From Allosphingosinicella sp. (GTDB lineage Bacteria > Pseudomonadota > Alphaproteobacteria > Sphingomonadales > Sphingomonadaceae), in the NCBI GenBank assembly GCA_030146745.1, contig JASLBD010000309.1:1-8577 (forward strand): a stretch of DNA of 8,577 nucleotides, written 5' to 3'. The notes beneath the pieces are model-generated. The model made no database searches, was not told the DNA's origin, and worked only from the letters and a program-made list of their open reading frames with translations. A program made the translations under genes and the position numbers. Positions within the stretch are counted from its first letter, which is position 1. Each line of letters opens with the position of its first letter. This document shows, one piece after another, positions 1 through 5,661 of this stretch.

Positions 1-2
1 CC

Positions 3-962
3 CGCCTCGGAGTCGGCCTCCAGGGCCTCGCCCAGGGCGAGGTCGCCTACCAGAACGCCGTCGCTTATGCGAAGGACCGGCGCCAGGGCCGGGCCCTCGT
101 CCCCGACCAGCGCGATCCCGAGGCCAGGGCCGATCCGATCATCGTCCATCCCGACGTCCGCCGGATGCTGATGGAGATGAAGGCGTTCAACGAGGCGGCC
201 CGGGCGCTCGTCCTGTGGGGCGCGCTCCAGGTCGACATCTCCCGCCGCGCCCAGACCGAGGAGGAGCGCGAGGCGGCTTCCGACCTGCTCGGCCTGCTCA
301 CCCCGGTCATCAAGGGCTATATGACCGACCAGGGCTTCAAGGTCGCGGTCGACGCCCAGCAGATCCACGGCGGCCACGGCTATATCCGCGAATGGGGCAT
401 GGAGCAGTTCGTCCGCGACGCCCGAATCGCCCAGATCTACGAAGGCACCAACGGCATCCAGGCGCTCGACCTCGTCGGCCGCAAGCTCGGCGCCAATGGC
501 GGCCGCGCCATCCAGGCCTTTTTGAAGCTCCTCGCCGACGAGATCGCCGAGGCCAAATCCTCCCCTGCATTTGCAGGGGAGGGGGACCAGCCGAAGGCTG
601 GTGGAGGGGCCTCGGCGCCCGCCGAGGTCGCCGCAGCGCTCGAGAAGGGCGTCGCCGACCTCCAGACCGCGACGATGTGGCTGATGCAGAACGGAATGGC
701 CAACCCCAACCACGCCGGCGCCGCGGCCTATCCCTACATGACTCTGACCGGAATCGTCTGCCTCGGCCTGATGTGGCTGCGCATGACGAAGGCGAGCGCC
801 GCGGCCCTTGCGAACGGCGCGCAGGACAAGGCCTTCCACGGGGCCAAGCTGGTCACCGCCCGCTTCTTCGCCCAGCGCGCGATGCCGGAGACGGGCTCGC
901 TGCGGCGGCAGATCGAAGCGGGCTCGGACACACTGATGGCGCTCCCGGCGGAGGCTTTCTGA
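3..962 (+). CDS. Acyl-CoA dehydrogenase, large (~600-residue) type, C-terminal part (5' truncated)
   Basis: This is the last 319 residues of a flavin-dependent acyl-CoA dehydrogenase, which makes the alpha-beta double bond in an acyl-CoA thioester and passes electrons to ETF. The frame is open from base 3 and the start lies off the window. Seen: the ACAD helical segment RLGVGLQGLAQGEVAYQ at residues 1-17, the GGHGYIREWGMEQ stretch near 122-134, and QIYEGTNGIQ with E147 at the position of the usual catalytic base. From about residue 205 comes the extra C-terminal domain found in the long DmdC/AcdA-like subfamily (acetyl-CoA dehydrogenase C-terminal type), including PNHAGAAAYPYMTLTG. The exact acyl substrate cannot be told. 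Two oddities: residues 186-203 (SSPAFAGEGDQPKAGGGA) are encoded by a palindromic repeat inserted between the two domains, and the TGA stop at 960-962 lies inside the left end of another repeat. Confidence 0.93.
   Translation, partial: RLGVGLQGLAQGEVAYQNAVAYAKDRRQGRALVPDQRDPEARADPIIVHPDVRRMLMEMKAFNEAARALVLWGALQVDISRRAQTEEEREAASDLLGLLTPVIKGYMTDQGFKVAVDAQQIHGGHGYIREWGMEQFVRDARIAQIYEGTNGIQALDLVGRKLGANGGRAIQAFLKLLADEIAEAKSSPAFAGEGDQPKAGGGASAPAEVAAALEKGVADLQTATMWLMQNGMANPNHAGAAAYPYMTLTGIVCLGLMWLRMTKASAAALANGAQDKAFHGAKLVTARFFAQRAMPETGSLRRQIEAGSDTLMALPAEAF
558..612. repeat. 55-base double-hairpin repeat, copy 1, inside a coding sequence
   Basis: The first hairpin is a perfect 11-bp stem (CCTCCCCTGCA 559-569 with TGCAGGGGAGG 572-582). 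The second is CCAGCC (587-592), loop GAA, GGCTGG (596-601). The sequence matches 7341-7395 at 52 of 55 bases. Two of the three differences are a C-G to G-C swap at paired positions of the second stem, and the third is in the loop of the first. The element is read through in frame as an 18-residue linker of the acyl-CoA dehydrogenase, without stop or frameshift. Confidence 0.9.
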
Positions 963-1024
963 AGCAAGTTCGGCGCGGAGGCGGCTCAACGATCTCAAAC
1001 ACTTAACATTCGGTGCCTGGCACC
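959..1024 (+). repeat. 66-base composite repeat, copy A (overlaps the gene stop)
   Basis: It starts CTGAAGCAAGTTC and ends in the near-palindrome GGTGCCTGGCACC (1012-1024). By hand it matches copy B (1174-1239) at 60 of 66 bases with no gap. The TGA at its second base is the stop codon of the acyl-CoA dehydrogenase, so the end of that gene is repeat sequence. Unlike copies B and C, it lacks the left-hand CCTGAA hairpin module. Confidence 0.85.
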
Positions 1025-1054
1025 AATTATTCAAACACTTGGCGCGTACGTTTT

Positions 1055-1083
1055 CAGACACTTAACATTCGGTGCCTGGCACC
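1055..1083 (+). repeat. Short copy of the composite repeat (right end only)
   Basis: These 29 bases, from CAGACACTTAACATTC to GGTGCCTGGCACC (1071-1083), are identical to 1211-1239 in copy B. Downstream it shares AATTAT with copy A. Only the right-hand third of the 66-base unit is present, so this end can occur alone. Confidence 0.85.
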
Positions 1084-1113
1084 AATTATCCCCTGCCGCC
1101 GCCCGTCCCAGGC

Positions 1114-1239
1114 GTCACCCTGAACGCGTTTCAGGGTCCGGGTCAGGCACCGCGATCTTCATCGGACTGGATGCTGAAGCAAGTTCAGCATGACGGCGGC
1201 TCAACGATCTCAGACACTTAACATTCGGTGCCTGGCACC
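1114..1239 (+). repeat. 126-base composite repeat, copy B (full form)
   Basis: The left module begins GTCACCCTGAA with a 7-bp hairpin (CCCTGAA 1118-1124, TTCAGGG 1130-1136). It leads to an 8-bp hairpin (ATGCTGAA 1171-1178, TTCAGCAT 1184-1191) and then the GGTGCCTGGCACC palindrome (1227-1239). Aligned without gaps to copy C (2258-2383), about 99 of 126 bases agree by hand count. Both copies lie in the same orientation on either side of the SDR gene. Confidence 0.85.
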
Positions 1240-1308
1240 GATAACCCCACCGATAACGCTGACGGCGCTTTCCGGCGAAGGCCTTTCAGGAAGGTTTGCC
1301 GGATCGGC

Positions 1309-1333
1309 GGAACCGGATCGCCCGCGTCCGGTT
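1309..1333 (+). promoter_or_regulatory. Candidate EcfG (general stress response) promoter of the SDR gene
   Basis: GGAAC at 1309-1313, then 16 bases, then GGTT at 1330-1333. The known alphaproteobacterial EcfG promoter is close to GGAAC-N16-CGTT; here only the first base of the -10 element differs. Transcription would start near 1340, just ahead of the Shine-Dalgarno sequence at 1352. The position and the gene's family fit stress control, but this is a short motif and could be chance. Confidence 0.45.
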
Positions 1334-1351
1334 GGCGGTGCTGCAGACATC

Positions 1352-1357
1352 GAGGAG
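1352..1357 (+). promoter_or_regulatory. Shine-Dalgarno sequence fixing the SDR start
   Basis: GAGGAG lies 8 bases ahead of the GTG at 1366. This decides for the GTG start over the in-frame upstream GTG at 1228, which lies within a repeat and has no such site. Confidence 0.8.
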
Positions 1358-1365
1358 CCCGCGAC

Positions 1366-2226
1366 GTGACCGAAGACCCCAAGCCGCCCTTCCCGGACCA
1401 GCCGCAGCCGATGCCGGGCCTGACGCAGCGGATGGAGCCGGTTCCGGACCATGGCGAGGAGAGCTATCGCGGCTCCGGGCGGCTCGAGGGAAAGAAGGCG
1501 GTCGTAACCGGCGGCGACAGCGGCATCGGCCGGGCCGTCGCCATCGCGTTCGCGCGCGAGGGGGCGGACCTGCTCATTTCCTATCTCGAGCAGGAGGAGG
1601 AAGACGCCCAGGCGGTTCGGGCTCTGGTCGAGCAAGCGGGGCGCAGCTGCATCCTGTTCCCGGGGGACATATCGAGCGCCGGCCATTGCCGGGCGCTGGT
1701 GGCCCGGGCGGCGGAGGAATTCGGGCGGATCGACATCCTCGTCAACAACGCGGCGCACCAGGACACCTTCTCCGCCATCGAGGAGATAGACGAGAAGGAG
1801 TGGGACCATACCTTCGCGGTCAACATCCACGCCATGTTCTACCTGACCAAGGCGGCGGTGCCCCACATGAAGCCGGGCGCGTCGATCATCAACACGACGT
1901 CCGTCCAGGCCGACGATCCGAGCCAGGAGCTGCTCGCTTACGCCACCACCAAGGGGGCGATCCAGAACTTCACCGGCGGCCTCGCGCAGATGCTGGCGGA
2001 GCGCGGAATCCGCGCCAATTGCGTGGCACCGGGACCCATCTGGACTCCGCTCATCCCGGCGACCATGCCGAGCGAGAAGGTGCGGAGCTTCGGCGAGCAG
2101 GTGCCGATGAAGCGGCCGGGGCAGCCGCGCGAGCTTGCCCCCGTCTACGTCATGCTGGCGAGCGACGAGGCCAGCTACATCTCCGGAGCGACGGTCGCGG
2201 TGACCGGCGGCAAGCCCATCCTCTGA
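1366..2226 (+). CDS. SDR-family NAD(P)-dependent oxidoreductase (general stress protein 39 / YghA-like)
   Basis: A 286-residue short-chain dehydrogenase/reductase with a GTG start. Seen: TGGDSGIG (48-55) for the nucleotide, NNAA (127-130), Asn153, Ser179 in the NTTSV stretch, and the catalytic YATTK with Tyr192 and Lys196, then PGPIWTPL (222-229). The tetrad is complete, so it should be active. The proline-rich N-terminal tail of about 40 residues (PPFPDQPQPMPG) ahead of the Rossmann fold is typical of the GSP39/YdaD/YghA group, whose physiological substrates are poorly known; Bacillus members are stress-induced. No acidic cofactor-selecting residue is obvious after the second strand (LLISYLEQEEED), so I do not assign NAD versus NADP. 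The gene stands alone, with a stress-type promoter candidate upstream and repeats on both sides. Confidence 0.92.
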   Translation: MTEDPKPPFPDQPQPMPGLTQRMEPVPDHGEESYRGSGRLEGKKAVVTGGDSGIGRAVAIAFAREGADLLISYLEQEEEDAQAVRALVEQAGRSCILFPGDISSAGHCRALVARAAEEFGRIDILVNNAAHQDTFSAIEEIDEKEWDHTFAVNIHAMFYLTKAAVPHMKPGASIINTTSVQADDPSQELLAYATTKGAIQNFTGGLAQMLAERGIRANCVAPGPIWTPLIPATMPSEKVRSFGEQVPMKRPGQPRELAPVYVMLASDEASYISGATVAVTGGKPIL

Positions 2227-2257
2227 TCGACTCCGCGGCCGTCCCGAGCCTTCGGCC

Positions 2258-2383
2258 GTCAGCCTGAACCTGGCTCAGGGTCCAGGGTCGAGCCCGCGAG
2301 CTTCATCGAGCTGGATGCTGAAACAAGTTCGGCATGACGGCGCGCCAACAATTTCAACCACTTAATGCTCGGTGCCTGGCACC
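2258..2383 (+). repeat. 126-base composite repeat, copy C, between convergent genes
   Basis: It has the same architecture and length as copy B: a CCTGA...TCAGG hairpin (2263-2279), a TGCTGAA...TTCGGCA hairpin around 2316-2334, and GGTGCCTGGCACC (2371-2383). Its last 66 bases match copy B at about 54 positions. It fills most of the 165-base gap between the SDR stop and the stop of the convergent metallopeptidase gene, ending 8 bases from the latter. It may act as a bidirectional transcription barrier; no T-run is seen. Confidence 0.85.
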
Positions 2384-2391
2384 GAATTCGT

Positions 2392-2925
2392 TCAGCGCAG
2401 CGCCCTGAGCCGCGCCTGCCTCTCCTCCCGGGTCATCGCCAGAGCCCAGGTCCAGGCGGCCTCGTAGGCGCGCCCGATCCGCCGTTCGATGCTCACCATC
2501 CGGTCCGCGAACTCCCGGCCGTAAAGGTCGGTCCAGACGTCGTAGAGGAAGAGGTAGAGGAGGCGATGGTCGTCGAGGCCGGAGCCGCGGGGCATGGCGA
2601 AGGCGAGGCGGTGGCCGATCTCATGGGCGAGGGTCGCCTTCTTGTAGGCGGGGGAGTAGCTGGCGCGAAGGCGGATGGTTCGGCCGTCGAAGCTCGCCAT
2701 CGGGCGGCCCTCGGAGACGATGACGTCCACCCGCTCCGCCGGGAAGGCGAAGCCCGTGGCGGCTTCCATCGCCTCGACGATCCGGTGTCCCTCGACTTGC
2801 CACAGCCGGCGATATTCGCCGGCTGCCTCGGAATATTCCGGCGATACCGGCGTGAACGAGAGCGGCGGCGCGGCGGCGCAGAGGAAGGTGGCCAAGGCGG
2901 GAACGAGGAATGCGCGACGGTTCAT
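2392..2925 (-). CDS. Small exported putative zinc metallopeptidase (HEIGH motif), function unknown
   Basis: A 177-residue protein with a signal-peptide-like N-terminus: MNRR, then a hydrophobic run AFLVPALATFLCAAA, with cleavage likely near residues 18-20. The Cys at 16 is not in a good lipobox, so a lipoprotein is unlikely. HEIGH at 101-105 (preceded by ATLA) is the HExxH zinc site with its catalytic Glu102. The third metal ligand is not certain; Asp118, Asp119, His120 or Asp129 are candidates. Before it, DVIVSEGRPMASFDGRTIRLRASY looks like the strand region that often precedes HExxH in gluzincin-like folds. The C-terminus is helical and charged, with two Trp (158, 160). I do not recognise a named family. 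It would act in the periplasm. It stands apart from its neighbours, facing the SDR gene. The start at 2925 is chosen for the signal peptide; no strong Shine-Dalgarno sequence is visible. Confidence 0.75.
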   Translation of the reverse strand: MNRRAFLVPALATFLCAAAPPLSFTPVSPEYSEAAGEYRRLWQVEGHRIVEAMEAATGFAFPAERVDVIVSEGRPMASFDGRTIRLRASYSPAYKKATLAHEIGHRLAFAMPRGSGLDDHRLLYLFLYDVWTDLYGREFADRMVSIERRIGRAYEAAWTWALAMTREERQARLRALR

Positions 2926-2956
2926 GGCGCCTGGATAACCCGTCCCGAATACCTTG

Positions 2957-2986
2957 CCTATAGCAAGAGTTCATGATATGTTCCAA
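2957..2986 (-). promoter_or_regulatory. Possible housekeeping promoter of the metallopeptidase gene
   Basis: On the - strand, TTGGAA (2986-2981) and TATAGG (2962-2957) are 18 bases apart, about 30 bases ahead of the start codon. The region is clearly more A+T-rich than its surroundings. Weak evidence: each box has mismatches to the consensus. Confidence 0.3.
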
Positions 2987-3115
2987 CCTGCGCCAGTGCA
3001 ACCGGCTCTTTGAAGCGTCGAGAAACGAAGCCTCGGAAACTCGCGGCTCGGCCACGCCTGCAGGGGATTGCGACGCGTTCCCGGAGGGCCCGGGCGCGGC
3101 CCCGGGAGCGAAAGG

Positions 3116-5524
3116 TCACAGTGAAATTTTTTCAGGCCTGTCGTGAACTTCGCCCCGCGCCGCCGCCGGTCCCCCCCGGCCCATCACCACGCCCTCGAAA
3201 TGGGCGATCGGGCCGGGCCGGCTGATCCAATAGCCCTGGACCTGGTCGCAGCCTTCGGCGCGAAGCGCCTCGAGCTGCTCGGCGGTCTCCACCCCTTCGG
3301 CCACCACCGGCATCCCGAGCCCCTGGCCGAGGCCGATCACCGAGCGGATGATCGCCCGCGCCTGAGGGTTGCCGATCATGTCGGCGATGAAGCTCTGGTC
3401 GATCTTGACCTTGTCGAACGGGAACATCCGGAAATAGCTCAAGGACGAGTAACCGGTTCCGAAATCGTCCATCGCGATCTGCACGCCCAGCGCCTTCAGC
3501 CGCTCGAGGATGGCGATCGCCCTTTCCGCGTCCTTGATGAGCAGCCCCTCGGTGATTTCGAGCTCGAGCCGGGCGGGGTCGAGGCCGGTCTCGGCGAGGA
3601 TCGCCTCGACCTCGGCGGCGAGGTCGCCTTGGGCGAACTGGACGGGCGACAGATTGACCGAAAGCCTGAGCGCCGGAGTCCAGCGCGCCGCCTCGGTGCA
3701 GGCTTCGCGGAGCACCCATTGGCCGAGCTTGAGGATGAAGCCGCTCTCCTCGGCGAGCGGGATGAAAGTGGCCGGGCCGATCGCTCCGAGCTCCGCGTGC
3801 TCCCAGCGCAGCAGCGCCTCGAAGCCGAGGATCGAGCCGCTCTCCAGATCGGCGAGCGGCTGATAATGGACGCAGAGCTCGCCGCGGCCGATCGCCTGCC
3901 TGAGGTCGGCGTCGAGCTGGCGGCGCCGGCGCACCGCCTCGTCCATCGCCGCCTCGTAGAAGCGGGCGGTGCCGCGGCCGTCGCCCTTGGCCCGGTAGAG
4001 CGCCATGTCGGCATTCCTGACCAGGCTCTCCGGGTCGGCGGCGTCGGCGGGGAAGAGGGCGACCCCGACGCTGGCGGTGATCCGGACCGTGTCCTGGCCG
4101 AGCGCGAACGGCTCGGAGAGCGTCTCGACGATCCGCTGGGCGAGGAGGCCGGCATGGGCGGGCTGCTCGCCGCCCGACTGGACGACCGCGAACTCGTCGC
4201 CGCCGAGACGCGCGACCAGCTCGTGGCCGCGCACCGCCGCTCGAAGCCGCTGCGCCGCCGCGATCAGGAGGGCGTCGCCGGCCGGGTGGCCGTACAGGTC
4301 GTTGATCGCCTTGAAGCCGTCGAGATCGACGCACAGCATCGCGAGCGTGTCGGCGCTCTCGTCCGCTTTGGCGACGGTTCGGGCGAGATGGTCGGCGAAG
4401 ACGGAACGGTTGGGGAGGCCGGTCAGGGAGTCGTGGAAGGCGAGATGGGCGATCCGCTCGGCCGCCTCCTTGCGCTCGGAAATGTCGCGCACGGCGAGGA
4501 TTCGCAGATCGGCGCCGCGCCAGGCGAGCGGGCGGAGAAGCAGCTCGACCTGGCGGGTCTCGCCGTCGGCGCGGAGCAGCCGGCATTCGACCGGCGGTGC
4601 GTCCGGCGCCATGGAGAGGACGCCGAGATTGACCTCGATGAGCAGGTCGGAAAGCCGCTCGGGCGCGTCGCCGAGGCTCTCGAAGCCGGCGAGGGCGAGG
4701 AAGCTCTTGTTGGCGTCGACGATCCGCTCGCCGTCGATCACCACCAGCCCTTCGACCGCGGCGTCGGCGAAGGTGCGCAGCCTGCCGGCTTCCTCGATCG
4801 CGTTGCGGGCGAGCTTGCGGTCGAACAGGACCATCATGAAGCCGATGGCGAGGATGACCGAGGCCATCGCCACCACGGCGAGGGTGAGGACGGTCGAATC
4901 CATCGCCGCAGTCGGCACCGCGAGGCGCGAATCCGGATGGATGGAGGCCGCCGCCATGGCGGTGAAGTGAAGGCCGCAAATGGCGAGGGCGAACAGCAGG
5001 GCCGGCCGCCACGGAAGCATCTGTGGCTTGCGCCGGTGCTCGGCCAGGGCGGCGGTGCTGAGAGCGATCCCGATGAGCAGCGAAGCGGCGACCATCGTCT
5101 CGTCCCAGGCGAAGCGCCCGGGCAGCTTCACCGCCGCCATTCCGACATAATGCATGGTGCCGATTCCGGCCCCGATCGCCGTCCCGGCGACGAGGGTGGC
5201 GAGGCGGCCGCCGCGCAGGGCGGCGGTCCAGCCGGCGCCGGTGATCGTGACCGCCGCGGCGATCGAGAGCAGGGTCAGGGCGAGGTCGTAGCCGATCGGT
5301 AGATTGGGCCGGTAGGCGAGCATGGCGAGGAAATGGGTCGCCCAGATTCCGGTCCCGGCGACGAAGCCGGCCAGCGCCGTCCACGCCCAGGGCCGCCGCT
5401 TCGCCCGCCGCGCCTGCTCGAAGATCGAGAAAGCGGTGAAGGCGGCCAGCAGGCAGATGGTGCCGGCGACGAGCACCAGCCGGAAATCATGTTCGCCCGT
5501 GATACAGGCATAGACCCGAAGCAT
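3116..5524 (-). CDS. MHYT-PAS-GGDEF-EAL membrane cyclic-di-GMP synthase/phosphodiesterase
   Basis: An 802-residue inner-membrane signalling protein. Residues 1-235 are the MHYT sensor: about seven membrane segments with the three signature motifs THFLAM (63-68), MHYVGM (124-129) and LHFTAM (185-190), thought in this family to bind metal and sense a gas or redox signal. A PAS-like domain follows (about 245-350, ending VRDISERKEAAERI). Then comes GGDEF, with an intact GGDEF at 441-445 and the inhibitory site degenerate (RGHE at 432-435, where RxxD is usual). Last is EAL, with FEALLRW (568-574), NLSPVQF, ELEITEG, DDFGTG (686-691), KVKID and QGYWISRP. Both catalytic sets look complete, so it could make or degrade c-di-GMP; the direction cannot be told from sequence. 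The start fits the family's usual opening (MLRVYACITGEHDFRLVL). No good Shine-Dalgarno sequence is seen; a hairpin occupies its place. Confidence 0.95.
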   Translation of the reverse strand: MLRVYACITGEHDFRLVLVAGTICLLAAFTAFSIFEQARRAKRRPWAWTALAGFVAGTGIWATHFLAMLAYRPNLPIGYDLALTLLSIAAAVTITGAGWTAALRGGRLATLVAGTAIGAGIGTMHYVGMAAVKLPGRFAWDETMVAASLLIGIALSTAALAEHRRKPQMLPWRPALLFALAICGLHFTAMAAASIHPDSRLAVPTAAMDSTVLTLAVVAMASVILAIGFMMVLFDRKLARNAIEEAGRLRTFADAAVEGLVVIDGERIVDANKSFLALAGFESLGDAPERLSDLLIEVNLGVLSMAPDAPPVECRLLRADGETRQVELLLRPLAWRGADLRILAVRDISERKEAAERIAHLAFHDSLTGLPNRSVFADHLARTVAKADESADTLAMLCVDLDGFKAINDLYGHPAGDALLIAAAQRLRAAVRGHELVARLGGDEFAVVQSGGEQPAHAGLLAQRIVETLSEPFALGQDTVRITASVGVALFPADAADPESLVRNADMALYRAKGDGRGTARFYEAAMDEAVRRRRQLDADLRQAIGRGELCVHYQPLADLESGSILGFEALLRWEHAELGAIGPATFIPLAEESGFILKLGQWVLREACTEAARWTPALRLSVNLSPVQFAQGDLAAEVEAILAETGLDPARLELEITEGLLIKDAERAIAILERLKALGVQIAMDDFGTGYSSLSYFRMFPFDKVKIDQSFIADMIGNPQARAIIRSVIGLGQGLGMPVVAEGVETAEQLEALRAEGCDQVQGYWISRPGPIAHFEGVVMGRGGPAAARGEVHDRPEKISL

Positions 5525-5531
5525 GTGTTCA

Positions 5532-5549
5532 CCCGCCCGTGGAGGCGGG
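5532..5549 (-). promoter_or_regulatory. Hairpin just ahead of the GGDEF-EAL start codon
   Basis: CCCGCC (5532-5537) and GGCGGG (5544-5549) form a 6-bp G+C stem with a 6-base loop, ending 7 bases from the ATG. It covers the place where the ribosome binding site should be, and the only G-rich stretch there is inside the stem. Confidence 0.4.
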
Positions 5550-5619
5550 CCTTATGCGGCCGGGAGGGTGAAGAAGGCGTAAAGCATTGGGGGAGGGGGG
5601 CGAGCTGAAGCGGCCGGCA

Positions 5620-5656
5620 GACAAAATTCCTCCCCGAGAAATCTCGGGGAGGAATT
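5620..5656 (-). terminator. prfC: Intrinsic terminator of prfC
   Basis: A perfect 15-bp inverted repeat (5625-5639 with 5642-5656) begins 5 bases past the prfC stop codon. Read on the - strand it ends in TTTTGT, giving a strong hairpin plus short T-run. On the + strand no T-run follows, so it works for prfC and separates it from the c-di-GMP gene. Confidence 0.75.
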
Positions 5657-5661
5657 ATCCC

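Larger units (their letters stand above)
963..1365. other. 403-base gene-free gap filled with repeats
   Basis: No credible gene is seen between the acyl-CoA dehydrogenase stop and the SDR start. The gap holds two 66-base repeat copies (the first begins at 959), one short copy, and a left-hand module with its own hairpin. It ends with about 125 bases of unique sequence carrying the SDR promoter candidate and Shine-Dalgarno sequence. The nearly perfect hairpins after the acyl-CoA dehydrogenase lack a T-run, so no classical terminator is visible. Confidence 0.8.

Noticed and set aside
1012..1239. Repeated short units as a CRISPR array
   Set aside because: The spacing between units is irregular (59 and 156 bases), unit lengths differ, and there are no uniform spacers or cas genes.
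1228..1365. N-terminal extension of the SDR protein from a GTG at 1228
   Set aside because: That GTG lies in the GGTGCCTGGCACC repeat, the added residues do not resemble the family, and the GTG at 1366 has a good Shine-Dalgarno sequence.
2365..2976. A 203-codon + strand frame opposite the metallopeptidase gene
   Set aside because: The - strand frame has a signal peptide and HEIGH motif; the + frame starts in a repeat and shows no domain features.
3086..3106. G+C hairpin (CCCGGG...CCCGGG) after the GGDEF-EAL gene as a terminator
   Set aside because: CCCGGG is self-complementary and common in such DNA. No T-run follows on the - strand, so termination cannot be supported.
3143..5302. A 719-codon open frame on the + strand opposite the GGDEF-EAL gene
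   Set aside because: The opposite strand encodes a complete multi-domain protein with all motifs. The + strand product has low-complexity, charged composition without domains, as expected of an antisense shadow in G+C-rich DNA.
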